From contig CALMBO010000029.1 of assembly GCA_937860055.1 (NCBI GenBank), forward strand, positions 489,372 through 553,371: a stretch of DNA of 64,000 nucleotides. The letters are read 5' to 3'. The stretch's first letter is position 1. Every line of letters begins with the position of its first letter. Source of the stretch: an uncultured Verrucomicrobiota bacterium. Its GTDB lineage: Bacteria > Verrucomicrobiota > Kiritimatiellia > CAIQIC01 > Lenti-01. Both the position numbers and the translations under genes were made by a program. The notes under the pieces are model-generated. The model ran no database searches. It saw only the letters and a program-made list of their open reading frames with translations, and was not told the DNA's origin. Positions 43,124 through 51,232 of the stretch are shown here, in pieces.

Positions 43124-44845
43124 TCAGCCCATCGAGGGTGGATAGGCTCCCGCAGGAGCGGTCGAAGTCAAATCCCTGAGCAACAGGGCCGCCCGTCCGC
43201 GATCCGCGCTGGCCGCCTGGCGAATGGCATCGACCTCGCTCCTGACGCTTGAATGGTCGGCATCCGGATAAAGTCGCTGGGCCGATTGCCAGTCGCCGCG
43301 CTGAACGGCGGACCAGTAGGATCTGACCCGCTGCTGCTCATATCGCTCCAGCTTGACCGGGTCCATGCGCAGCGCTTCGCGCCGCGCCCGCTCTTCCTGC
43401 GTTTGGGCGGACCGCCGGTCGCGCTCGTTGGCTTCGTCGATGCGGCGCTGTTCGCGCGCCGCGAGGACTTCCCGCTGGCGGGCCGTCTTTTCGGCCTCCA
43501 GGGCGGCGCGGGCAAACAGCTTTTGGTCCTGCATGGAAATCTTCAGGTCGCGGTCGGCTTCCTTGACCTGGGCCTTGAGTTCGGAATCCACGGACTTGGC
43601 GACTTCCTCGTCTTTGCGTCCCTCGAGCTTCCGAACCTCCCGCGTGATGCGGTCCTCGTTCTTTTCCCATGCCTTGACGTCTTGCTCATGAAGCCGCGTT
43701 TCGTGATCCATCCGCCGCTGATAGGCGCGTTCGCGCGCCGCCGGGTCCTTGTAGACCTTCTTCAGGTCGCGTTTGATCTGGCTGATCTGATCCCTGACCT
43801 GTTTGTTGTGGGCCTTGTCGGCGGCGATGGCTTGCAGAATTTCCGTGGGGTTGGCGCCTTCCTTCATCATGCGGTCGCGCGTCTCGCGCCAATCCCGCAT
43901 TCCGTAGTCGCCCCTAACGGGGCGCGGCTCGCGTGAGGCCTCCAGTTCCTGAATTTGGCGGTCCAGGCTGGAAATCCGGCTTTCGTGATCGCGCGTGGTT
44001 TGCGGACCATTCCAAGTGCTGCCGCCTCCCCCGCCGCCGGAACGGCCCCAAGGCGCGCCGCCGATCCATTCTTCGCCCGTGGTCGACGAGCGATAGTTGC
44101 GCAGCACGCCGAGCTCGACGCGGCGATTCCTGAACGCGAGCTGCACCCGCTTCAGCGCCCCCCGACCAAGTTTCCGAGCATCGATCGTTTCCTTGCCGAC
44201 AGGTTTCATTGGAGCCGGGGTTTCTTCGGGACGATCCGACTCGGGCAGGTTTGTTGCTTGGTCGCCGGGAGACGGTTCCTCGGTCTGGACAGGATCGGCA
44301 CTTGGCACTTGGGCACTTTCTTGAACCGTGGCATTGATCGGCATGGGCGGCGGCGAGAACTCGATCGGAGCGCCTTCCGCGTTGGATAGCGGGAAAAGCC
44401 CCTTGATGTTGGGATCGTTCGTGACTGCGCAATTCATCAGCTTGAGCGGGCGGATGCGGTCGCCGTCGAGCTTTGCGCAATCGGTCGAACGCCAGACCGG
44501 GGAAATGAAGCGGTAGCGCCCGCCTTCGATGGACTTCCGGCCGATGTCCGACCAGCGGACCTTCGCCCAGAGTCCGTTGGGGCGGTCTTCCAAGGCGATG
44601 ATCCAGCCTGCCGCGACGGTTGGTTTGTCCTGGTCCAAACTCTGGTGGTCGAAGTCGATCAAGACACCGGGCCAGTTGGGTTCCGCCGTAAACTTCTTGA
44701 AGGCATCGATGATCGCGGCGATGGCTTCGTCGTCGAGGACTTGGACAAGCCCCGTCGGACGGTGGGGCCACTCGCCGCGCGTGGCAATGTTGAACCAGCC
44801 GTCTTCCGGCAGCACGAATTCAGGGATGGAGCAGGACTCCGCCAC
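43124..44845 (-). CDS. Mu I-like prohead protease with long coiled-coil scaffold tail
   Basis: A 573-aa protein. The N-terminal 170 residues match Mu I-type capsid proteases: VLIDFDHQSLDQDKPTVAAG, LWAKVRWSDIGRKSIEGGRY, FISPVW and RIRPLKLMNCAVTNDPNIKG. After a Pro-rich linker, a Gly6 stretch leads into about 250 residues of charged coiled coil (RRMDHETRLHEQDVKAWEKN and on), longer than usual for a scaffold. The start is GTG at 44845, with AGGGGG 6-11 bases upstream and 10 bp after the preceding stop. Longer in-frame extensions upstream lie inside the neighbouring gene and are rejected. Confidence 0.8.
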   Translation of the reverse strand: MAESCSIPEFVLPEDGWFNIATRGEWPHRPTGLVQVLDDEAIAAIIDAFKKFTAEPNWPGVLIDFDHQSLDQDKPTVAAGWIIALEDRPNGLWAKVRWSDIGRKSIEGGRYRFISPVWRSTDCAKLDGDRIRPLKLMNCAVTNDPNIKGLFPLSNAEGAPIEFSPPPMPINATVQESAQVPSADPVQTEEPSPGDQATNLPESDRPEETPAPMKPVGKETIDARKLGRGALKRVQLAFRNRRVELGVLRNYRSSTTGEEWIGGAPWGRSGGGGGGSTWNGPQTTRDHESRISSLDRQIQELEASREPRPVRGDYGMRDWRETRDRMMKEGANPTEILQAIAADKAHNKQVRDQISQIKRDLKKVYKDPAARERAYQRRMDHETRLHEQDVKAWEKNEDRITREVRKLEGRKDEEVAKSVDSELKAQVKEADRDLKISMQDQKLFARAALEAEKTARQREVLAAREQRRIDEANERDRRSAQTQEERARREALRMDPVKLERYEQQRVRSYWSAVQRGDWQSAQRLYPDADHSSVRSEVDAIRQAASADRGRAALLLRDLTSTAPAGAYPPSMG

Positions 44846-44855
44846 GGTCTGCCCC

Positions 44856-45716
44856 CTATTCGTACCTTTGCAGCGCCCGAGCCAGACTGTTCTGGGTTTT
44901 GATCGGGCGGGACGGCGTGGGTTTGGTCGTGATGCGCCCGGCAGGGTATTCCATCTGGCCGGTTTGCTTGTTGTATTGAGGGCGCGATGCCGCCGACTGC
45001 CCCGCCCTGCTGCCCGAAGGCTTGCGGATCGGCATCGTCGTGTATTGGGGCTCTGGCTGGTCGACGTAGCGACCCGTCCTCTCGTCGAAGTTCGGAGATC
45101 CACCGGCATACACCATGCTACCCGGATCGTGCGGCATGACATCCAGCGCGGGGCGCGTTCCCCCTATCCCCGCCATCTCGCGGTTGAAGCCGGTTGAAGC
45201 CCGTTCGAACATCCGCTGTTCCAGTTGCTTGTTGAACGCGATCTGGGCGCGGGTCGTCGCCATCGCCTGCAGTACCTCGGGGCTGTGGGGCACGAATCCG
45301 CCTTGCGGCGTCCAAGTGCCTTCCGCGGTGATCTGGCCGCCGCCCGCCGGGGCGACGGTGCGCCCTGCGGCGAGTTGGCTTCCGATCCATTGGGCGTTTT
45401 GGGCCTGCGCATCGGCGAGGCCTGCGGGAAGGGCGTCGTTCCAGGAATACGACTTGCCCCCGGCGGAAGGCGCAATATCCACCATTGCTTGCATCGCGGG
45501 CCGCGCCCAACTTTTTCCTCCCCCTCCCCCTCCACCCATCTTGGCCCAAACCGCGCGGCGCTGCTCGTCCGTACGGATCGCGTTGGCGATGGGTACATCC
45601 GTCGCCGAAACGCGCACGGCGTTGGCGAGTAATTCGCGGGGATTCCGTTCGGGGATCTGGTCTTCGCCGCCGAGGGAAACGGATGCGGCGCTCAACAGGT
45701 TTAGGGTGCTCTTCAT
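44856..45716 (-). CDS. Minor head-region protein of unknown role
   Basis: A 286-aa protein between portal and protease. TDEQRRAVWAKM followed by seven Gly (residues about 48-67) closely matches the N terminus of the 754-aa virion protein. The middle is Gln/Ala/Gly-rich (GGGQITAEGTWTPQGGFVPH) and the C-terminal third is basic and Pro/Thr-rich. It is probably a minor capsid or head-completion protein; no family is recognised. Confidence 0.5.
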   Translation of the reverse strand: MKSTLNLLSAASVSLGGEDQIPERNPRELLANAVRVSATDVPIANAIRTDEQRRAVWAKMGGGGGGGKSWARPAMQAMVDIAPSAGGKSYSWNDALPAGLADAQAQNAQWIGSQLAAGRTVAPAGGGQITAEGTWTPQGGFVPHSPEVLQAMATTRAQIAFNKQLEQRMFERASTGFNREMAGIGGTRPALDVMPHDPGSMVYAGGSPNFDERTGRYVDQPEPQYTTMPIRKPSGSRAGQSAASRPQYNKQTGQMEYPAGRITTKPTPSRPIKTQNSLARALQRYE

Positions 45717-45725
45717 GGGATGCTC

Positions 45726-46880
45726 CTATTTGTCCGGGGCCATTTTTTCGATCTTCAGCCCAAGCTTTTCCTCGAGCTGCTGCTGGTTGATGCGGTAGCC
45801 CGCCCACGAGAGGGCCGAGGTGGCTTCGATGAGCTGGGCCATGGTTTCCTGGGCGCGCGGGATGTCGAACTTGAAGTAGACGCAGATGGTTTCGCCCGGG
45901 AAAAAGGTCTTGAGGATTTCGCGGTCGAACTGCCGCTGGAACACCTCCGAGATGGCTGCCGCGTCCGCGCGGGCGAGCCCCACGAGCGTCTCCGAGTGGG
46001 CGTTGCCGGCCAGCGTCCCGCTGCCGCTCTCGGCCAACATCGTCAGCAGGCCGCCCGTGGCGGCCATGACGATCTGCCGGTCGCTGTATTCGATCCTCTC
46101 GAAGTACGGCAGCTTCGACCTTGCGGCGAGATCCGTCACCTTGATGTCTGAACCCGGCGGCAGATAGCCACGCATATTGCTGGTCAGCTTTTCGGCCAGC
46201 GTCATGTATTCGGTTTCCTTTTCGGGCGTTGTGCCCGGAGGGCCGATCATAAAGACCGCTTGGTTCGCTCCGTTTTCGAGAGCGACGTCCCAGTCGGCCA
46301 TGGCGAGCTGCTTGGCAAAGAAATGGCGGCAGATCGATTTGAAGAGCGGGGACTGTACTTCTCGGATTACCAGGTCGCGCGGATCGGCCACTTCGGCCCC
46401 TCCGAATCCGTTGCGGGCCTCGGGGTCGAAATACCAGCGCTTTTCGGTCGGCTTATAGGTCCAGTAATGGCACGGAATATATTCCAGCCTCTGGATGAAC
46501 GGACCGTACCCCGTGCGGACCTTCTCCAGCATCGAAAAACCAGTGAAGTTGGCGTAGGCGATGTTCTTGGCCGCCTCCTGCAGGTTCTGGACCCGTTCGT
46601 AGGCATACCGGAGAACGGCCTCTTGTTCGGCGGCCAGAAATGGATCGGCATTCTCGACCGTTCGGATTTCCCAGTCTAGGGATTCAATGTAGCTGAGTCG
46701 CTTGGCAACCGCCGCCGCCACCGTCACGTCCGTGTCCTCCATATGGCGCCAGAGCCATTGAAGGTCGGCCCAGTCGCCCCGTGCGGCGGCATCCTCCATG
46801 GCCACGATGCGTGAAAGCGTCAACCCTCGGAGCGGGTTGTAATGGTCGCGCACGCCGGGCTTTGTCCGATAGTTCGACAT
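45726..46880 (-). CDS. Portal protein, DUF935 (Mu gp29-like)
   Basis: A 384-aa portal of the DUF935 family, which forms the ring at the DNA-entry vertex. NPLRGLTLSRIVAMEDAAAR is the typical opening, followed by DWEIRTVENADPFL, NFTGFSMLEKVRTGYGPFIQ, PRDLVIREVQSPLFKSICRH and QIVMAATGGLLTMLAESGSG. Length is somewhat below that of Mu gp29. It lies 33 bp after the terminase stop. A predicted promoter overlaps that junction. Confidence 0.9.
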   Translation of the reverse strand: MSNYRTKPGVRDHYNPLRGLTLSRIVAMEDAAARGDWADLQWLWRHMEDTDVTVAAAVAKRLSYIESLDWEIRTVENADPFLAAEQEAVLRYAYERVQNLQEAAKNIAYANFTGFSMLEKVRTGYGPFIQRLEYIPCHYWTYKPTEKRWYFDPEARNGFGGAEVADPRDLVIREVQSPLFKSICRHFFAKQLAMADWDVALENGANQAVFMIGPPGTTPEKETEYMTLAEKLTSNMRGYLPPGSDIKVTDLAARSKLPYFERIEYSDRQIVMAATGGLLTMLAESGSGTLAGNAHSETLVGLARADAAAISEVFQRQFDREILKTFFPGETICVYFKFDIPRAQETMAQLIEATSALSWAGYRINQQQLEEKLGLKIEKMAPDK

Positions 46881-46888
46881 ATAGGAAA

Positions 46889-46923
46889 AGCATAGCCCAA
46901 TACGGGCATATGCTCATAAACGG
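46889..46923 (-). promoter_or_regulatory. Predicted phage promoter P2
   Basis: On the reverse strand, TTTATGAGCATATGCCC is followed after 9 nt by TATGCT, which ends 8 nt before the portal ATG. This repeats the P1 layout. The block overlaps the terminase stop codon. The short distance would make the portal mRNA nearly leaderless. Confidence 0.5.
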
Positions 46924-48176
46924 AGCGCCCGACCCCCGGTTTTCAAGGACATTGGGGCCATTTTCGTGCAGAAAGTTTTCATGCCCCCGGTCCACTTGTA
47001 CTGGTAGCGCTCCGAGTTAGCCAGGGCCAAGGCCATCACGCAGTCGTCGTGATAACCGCCCGGTGCGTTGTAGGTGATCGCCCCGCTCGGCGTGATTTCG
47101 TACTCATAGCGTTTCATCTCGTCCGTCAGCGTCGTCCAGCTCCGGGGCCAGTTGATCTGCCTCTGTTCCACCCCCACCACCAGCCGCTGGATTAGTTGCG
47201 TTTTGACCGGATTGGTCAGCTTGACGGGCTGGATGTCAGGGATCACGGTTTTCAGATCGTCGTAAATCGGATCCCCAAGTCCCGTAGCATCGAGAACCAG
47301 TAGCCCCGGACGGCGACGCCAAAAGCCGACAATCCGCTCCTTTTGGATGGGCCAATCGAGATGGTTGAACCTTTCCATTTCCAGGCTGGTGCCCGTCCTC
47401 CGGTCCATGGAGATCAAAACCGTGTGGTCGGTGTGTTTGGCCAAATCGCAGCCGATGGCGACTTCGGCGCTTTGGAAAGGAGCCTCCTCCACGAGACAGC
47501 CTTCAACGTTGTGAAAAACGCCCGCCGAGTCCTCCAGGAACTCGGCCATGTATTCCTGCTTGAAGACGTCCTCGGGCAGGGTCCGCTTCGCCTCCTCCCA
47601 CTCGGCCGCCGGGAAGAAGGGATTCGTGTTGCTGGCGAAGTGAAAGCTCTTGTACTCGGTTTCCGCAGGATCCTTCCCCCGCGTGTGCATGTCGTAGAAC
47701 CATCCACGCCCGTTGGGGGTCGAGATGAGCGTTGCCCATCCCATCGTCTGGGCCAGCGTCGGACGGATGGTATAATGCCACACGGTGGGCGGAATCCGTG
47801 CGGCTTCATCTACCACGATGCCTTGGAATCCCAGTCCAAGGATGCTTTCGGGATTGTCGGCGCTTAGGAACAGGATCCGGCTGGTTCCGTGGGCGCCGGT
47901 GAACTCGGCCCGGACGGGATTGCGGCCGGTGATCCTGACGAAGTCCCCGGCAATGGTGCGGAGAGCCTCTATTCCTCGTTCGGCGATGAAGTACGTGGGG
48001 GCAATCCATCCGTAATCGCCGGCGGATTCTCCACCGGCCCGGTCCAGCAGTTCGGCGGCAAGGCACAGGGTCTTTCCCCAGCGTCGTCCACAACAGACCG
48101 TGCGGAATCGAGCGGTTCCGCTGGAATGGATGGCAAGCTGTCCGGCGTGGGGAACATAGTTGAAATTCGGACCCAT
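46914..48176 (-). CDS. Terminase large subunit
   Basis: A 420-aa packaging motor. Walker A is GRRWGKT (residues 30-36), Walker B is GIVVDEAARIP, and STPNGRGWFYDM is the coupling motif. The RNase H-like nuclease part shows IGCDLAKHTDHTVLIS, LLVLDATGLGDPIYDD and HDDCVMALALA, which hold the metal-binding acids. Its first 208 bp overlap the end of the small-subunit candidate in another frame. Confidence 0.93.
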   Translation of the reverse strand: MGPNFNYVPHAGQLAIHSSGTARFRTVCCGRRWGKTLCLAAELLDRAGGESAGDYGWIAPTYFIAERGIEALRTIAGDFVRITGRNPVRAEFTGAHGTSRILFLSADNPESILGLGFQGIVVDEAARIPPTVWHYTIRPTLAQTMGWATLISTPNGRGWFYDMHTRGKDPAETEYKSFHFASNTNPFFPAAEWEEAKRTLPEDVFKQEYMAEFLEDSAGVFHNVEGCLVEEAPFQSAEVAIGCDLAKHTDHTVLISMDRRTGTSLEMERFNHLDWPIQKERIVGFWRRRPGLLVLDATGLGDPIYDDLKTVIPDIQPVKLTNPVKTQLIQRLVVGVEQRQINWPRSWTTLTDEMKRYEYEITPSGAITYNAPGGYHDDCVMALALANSERYQYKWTGGMKTFCTKMAPMSLKTGGRALRL

Positions 48177-48478
48177 GAAACGGCTCCCTCCTCGCCTAGC
48201 TTCACCTTCACGTCCTGGGGCAGAAGCGGCATGATGATCTGGCGGAAAAACTTCATTGGATTGTCCAGCACGGCATCCCGCATTGCCTTGGCCATGGCTG
48301 CCTGAACCCGATCCTCCCCGAGAATCCGGTCGAGGAGCATGAGGGCCTTTGCCCGACCGCCCACGGCTCCCTTCGCTCGGCCCAAGCCGGCCATTGAAGG
48401 TCGGTAGCCCGGAAGAAATGTGCCGTCTTCGGCACGAGGGATCGGAGATTCCGAGGGCTGAATATCTGCTGCTTCCAT
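47969..48478 (-). CDS. Terminase small subunit candidate with long overlap
   Basis: A 169-aa frame directly upstream of the large subunit. Residues 30-105 look genuine: RAKALMLLDRILGEDRVQAA, DNPMKFFRQIIMPLLPQDVK and LGEEGAVSWVRI are typical of small proteins that precede terminases. The last 70 residues (such as CALPPNCWTGPVENPPAITD) overlap the large subunit in another frame and read like an out-of-frame product. Either the overlap is real or a frameshift (natural or sequencing) joins or shortens the gene. Confidence 0.55.
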   Translation of the reverse strand: MEAADIQPSESPIPRAEDGTFLPGYRPSMAGLGRAKGAVGGRAKALMLLDRILGEDRVQAAMAKAMRDAVLDNPMKFFRQIIMPLLPQDVKVKLGEEGAVSWVRISTMFPTPDSLPSIPAEPLDSARSVVDDAGERPCALPPNCWTGPVENPPAITDGLPPRTSSPNEE

Positions 48479-49574
48479 GCTATGAGGCTTCCTTCTTTCG
48501 GCTGGATAATTGCTAGGTAACTGGTGAACAGTTTAGGGCACACTAACCAAAGGCGGTTGTTTCATTCAGTTTGGGCTGCTTTCGCTGGGAATTCGGCTGT
48601 GTTTGATGCAGATCAGAATGACCGCCGGGGCCGCCATGCGGCCGAAGGGGTAGGTGAAGCGCCGGAGGCGTGAGGGCGGAGGGCGCGCAGCGGGGCCGCC
48701 CTGGGCGGGCGCATCGGGACACGAATCGTGCGGGATGGCCGACGACGACGGGGTGAAGACCTGCAACCCCTCTCGGCGGACAAGCCTTGCGGTCCCGTGC
48801 GAATGGTGTCCGCGCCCGCGCGGCGAGAGTCGGCGCGTTTGGCGAAGGCCGTAAGTGTAGCGCAAAAGACAGCGCCGCCTCGGCAGTGGTCTGTGCGCGG
48901 AACGACGGGCAAGACAAAGGCAAGGCGTCTCTCGACGCAAGGCTGTTGGATCGGCGCGGGGAGCGCCTCCGGGGATCGCCGCCGTCCTGATCCGCCCGAC
49001 CGGAGGACCGCGTTTCGCGGCGGCGTAGGCTATAAGCATGAATGTAGCCGCCTGCTCCCCCTCCTGCGGTGTCCCCCTTTGATGATGATCATTTTAGGGG
49101 GGGAATCACTTTTCGGCGCTCTGGACGAAAAGCGCATACGACGACCGGCGGGCTTTGGCACCGGTCGGCGGCGGGAAGAGGGATTTCAAAGGGGGAAACT
49201 GAAGGGGGGGAGCAGGGCCGGAGGTCGAGGCGGATGGGACGGCGGGGCTGTTCACCGCACCGGCGGGGAGCCGGTGGGCTGCGCGAGCGGGGAGCGAGGC
49301 CCGCGCCGCCGGGGAGGCGGCGTCTGCGCTGGTCGTCCTGCGGGGAGCGGGACGGCCGGCGGCTTGAGCGCGGGGAGCGCGTGGCTGTTATCACCTGCGG
49401 CACTGGCGGGGCTTCCGGGCGTGGCGGGAGCGCCCCAGGCGCGAGGGCCGCCTGGTGCCGCAGGTGGGCTGCTGGCCTTTGAAAATGCCCCGCCCCCGGC
49501 CGCTGGCCTTTGCGTGGGCCGCATCTTTAAGCCGGGGACGGTCGGCGCGGGGAGTCTCACCCCGCGCTGGCAAA
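48479..49574. other. 1.1-kb gene-free block between early and late phage genes
   Basis: No frame on either strand looks coding; all are Arg/Pro/Gly-rich. Next to the terminase gene is a small dyad, AACTG-GTGAA-CAGTT (48519-48533). The decamer GCGGGGAGCG occurs exactly at 48956, 49287, 49340 and 49370, with one-base to two-base variants at 49263 and 49547. Perfect hairpins occur at about 49108-49134 (CTTTTCG arms), 49141-49166 (CGACCGG arms) and 49258-49276 (CACCGGC arms). G runs of five and seven lie near 49191-49210. It is expected to hold the late promoter and packaging site, and may encode a structured RNA. Confidence 0.6.
49392..49466. other. Branched stem-loop with 12-bp closing helix
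   Basis: CACCTGCGGCAC (49392-49403) pairs perfectly with GTGCCGCAGGTG (49455-49466). The 51-nt interior holds GGGCG/CGCCC and CCAGGCG/CGCCTGG hairpins, giving a three-way-junction layout. This is the strongest structure in the gene-free block. The strand cannot be told. Confidence 0.6.
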
Positions 49575-50054
49575 TCAGCCGACAGCCTCCACGGGGTCGG
49601 GCTCGTCCTGATGGACTTGGCCGGCGTGGAACACGTAGGCCAGGGCATACCGTTCAACGGTTTCTTTCTCGGGTTCGCCCTTGGCGTCCACGGTGCCGGT
49701 CTCAAAGGTGAACGTCTTGGGCGTACTCCAGAGCATGAACCCATGCTCCCCCCTCTTGACGCTGTAGCCTTTGGCCTTCCAGTCGTTGAATGTGTGGAAC
49801 TCGGTTTGTCCGGTCTGCTCGCGGTAGATCACCTCAAGGCAAGCGTTCAACGTGTAGCAACCGCGAAACTTGGCCGGGACTCCGGCAAGAATCTTTGCCA
49901 CGGTTTCGGGGCTGGCTCCGTCCATCTCGGCAAAACGGGCTTCGCGGTTCATTTCGACGATGCCCTTGAAGGGGGCCGTTCTCCGGCAAAGCTCGGCGCG
50001 TTTCGCGGCGGCAGCGGCCTTCTGTTCTTCGGTGGGCTTGTGGTTCTTCTTCAT
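49575..50054 (-). CDS. ArdC-N-like protein
   Basis: A 159-aa protein. After a charged helical start (EEQKAAAAAKRAELCRR), residues 65-115 (CYTLNACLEVIYREQTGQTE, HTFNDWKAKGYSVKRGEHGF, MLWSTPK) follow the ArdC N-terminal single-stranded-DNA-binding domain with its W-x3-G-x2-VKRGE signature. The metalloprotease half found in full ArdC is absent. It may bind the element's DNA on entry. AAGGA precedes the ATG. It is the last gene of the leftward early operon. Confidence 0.65.
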   Translation of the reverse strand: MKKNHKPTEEQKAAAAAKRAELCRRTAPFKGIVEMNREARFAEMDGASPETVAKILAGVPAKFRGCYTLNACLEVIYREQTGQTEFHTFNDWKAKGYSVKRGEHGFMLWSTPKTFTFETGTVDAKGEPEKETVERYALAYVFHAGQVHQDEPDPVEAVG

Positions 50055-50080
50055 GGTCTGTTTTCCTTTCGGGGTTGGTT

Positions 50081-50320
50081 TTAACTAACAAGGGCGAACG
50101 GCGCGCGGCGGATGATCCATCCGTGGCCGGTGTAGGTGGTTTGGCAGGCCGGGCACGTCACGGGCTCGGGCTGGCCGTACTCGGGGCAAGGAACCTTGCG
50201 GCCACAATCGCAACGGAAGAAACCGGGTGCCGGGATGCCTTCGGGATAACCTTCTTCCCGAATCCATGCCTTCTTGACGGTTTCCGTGAGTGGCAGGCGG
50301 GCGGTGGTGTCGCGTTTCAT
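50081..50320 (-). CDS. Small zinc finger protein
   Basis: A 79-aa protein. CDCGRKVPC and CPACQTTY form a four-cysteine zinc site. The N terminus is basic (MKRDTTARLPLTETVKKAWI). Two ATG codons are two codons apart; the second (50320) is chosen because GGAGG then lies 7 bases upstream, whereas it abuts the first. Unknown role, perhaps DNA binding. Confidence 0.6.
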   Translation of the reverse strand: MKRDTTARLPLTETVKKAWIREEGYPEGIPAPGFFRCDCGRKVPCPEYGQPEPVTCPACQTTYTGHGWIIRRAPFALVS

Positions 50321-50322
50321 TT

Positions 50323-50595
50323 TCATACCTCCAAAATCGGGCAAAGCGCGGTGTTGGCGCTGACATTCACGCTCGGGGGCGCGGCGTAGATGGTGCGGCG
50401 GATGTCGTGCAGGCGGCTGACGATTTCGCGGCGTTTTTTCCAAAGGGGATCGAGACGGGCGCGGCAATCGTTGCGCAATCCGACCGCATAGGGCTTGCCT
50501 TGGTAGTGGTAGACCTTTCCGGGCCTGACGGTCTCGGGCTGGCCGACGTAGATGAAAAGGGATTGCCCAGGGATTTCTTTGGGTGTGCGGTGCAT
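50323..50595 (-). CDS. Small hypothetical phage protein
   Basis: A 90-aa protein. The first half has YVGQPETVRPGKVYHYQGKP, an SH3-like beta pattern. The second half is a helix rich in Arg and Leu (RARLDPLWKKRREIVSRLHD). The stop overlaps the ribosome site of the zinc finger gene, so expression is likely linked. No family recognised. Confidence 0.5.
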   Translation of the reverse strand: MHRTPKEIPGQSLFIYVGQPETVRPGKVYHYQGKPYAVGLRNDCRARLDPLWKKRREIVSRLHDIRRTIYAAPPSVNVSANTALCPILEV

Positions 50596-50609
50596 GGCGG
50601 TCCTCGCTC

Positions 50610-51056
50610 CTATGCGAATTCCACAAGTCCAACCTCCCGCAAGCTGTAGGCGGTGGGCGTTTCTTCGTCACAACGGCCGACGATGATCGAGTCGAGGCAT
50701 TTGACTTCGAGGGTCTTGCCTGCGGCTACGGTCTGACGGGTGACGGCGATGTCCTCCGCGCTCGGCGTGGTGTCCCCGCTCGGGTGGTTGTGGGCGACGA
50801 TGACCGCAACGGCGTTGCGTTGCAGGGCCGTCCGGTAAACGTCGCGGGGGCTGGCGATGCAGGCGTTGGCCGTCCCCATCGCGATCACGTCGAGGGCGAT
50901 CAACCGATATTTCTGATTGAGCGACAAAACCGCGAAAAACTCGGTGTCACTCTTGGCAAGGTCTTTGAGCAAGGCCGCAACGTGGGCGGGCTCGCGGATG
51001 CTCGGGGCGTCCTTCTTGGCAAAGTCGGTGCCGGATTCGCAAACGGTGATTTTCAT
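50610..51056 (-). CDS. RadC-like JAB/MPN domain protein
   Basis: A 148-aa protein with the RadC JAMM core: FFAVLSLNQKYRLIALDVIA, then SPRDVYRTALQRNAVAVIVA and HNHPSGDTTPSAEDIAVT, with both His and the Asp of the metal site. It lacks the N-terminal helix-hairpin-helix of chromosomal RadC, like many plasmid and phage versions. Role is unknown in general; an antirestriction or DNA-processing function has been suggested for mobile copies. The ATG at 51056 has GGGGA upstream and is preferred to 51068. Confidence 0.9.
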   Translation of the reverse strand: MKITVCESGTDFAKKDAPSIREPAHVAALLKDLAKSDTEFFAVLSLNQKYRLIALDVIAMGTANACIASPRDVYRTALQRNAVAVIVAHNHPSGDTTPSAEDIAVTRQTVAAGKTLEVKCLDSIIVGRCDEETPTAYSLREVGLVEFA

Positions 51057-51067
51057 GCTCGTCCCCA

Positions 51068-51232
51068 TCAGGAAAGGGCGTAGATCAATTCCAGTTCGGC
51101 GGCGGCGATTTCGTCGCCATCACGGGCGAGGTCTCGCAACTGCTGGAAGCGGTTCTCATCAATCATCGCGTTTTCCGGGACGGAGGAGCCTTGAGCTTCC
51201 CGCTGGCTGACTTGGTTCTTCGTAGTTTTCAT
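51068..51232 (-). CDS. Small acidic helical protein
   Basis: A 54-aa protein (MKTTKNQVSQREAQGSSVPE and on) ending in an acidic amphipathic helix (LARDGDEIAAAELELIYALS). AAAGGG precedes the ATG. Its stop overlaps the alternative radC start. A longer start at 51271 lacks a ribosome site. Small size keeps confidence modest. Confidence 0.45.
   Translation of the reverse strand: MKTTKNQVSQREAQGSSVPENAMIDENRFQQLRDLARDGDEIAAAELELIYALS

Noticed and set aside
44846..45142. N-terminal extension of the prohead protease
   Set aside because: The extra residues overlap the 286-aa gene and are Arg/Ser/Thr-rich; the GTG at 44845 has a good ribosome site.
48543..49711. Several long overlapping reading frames on both strands in the gene-free block
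   Set aside because: All are Arg/Pro/Gly/Ala-rich with no motif, no ribosome site and no family resemblance; high GC alone keeps them open.
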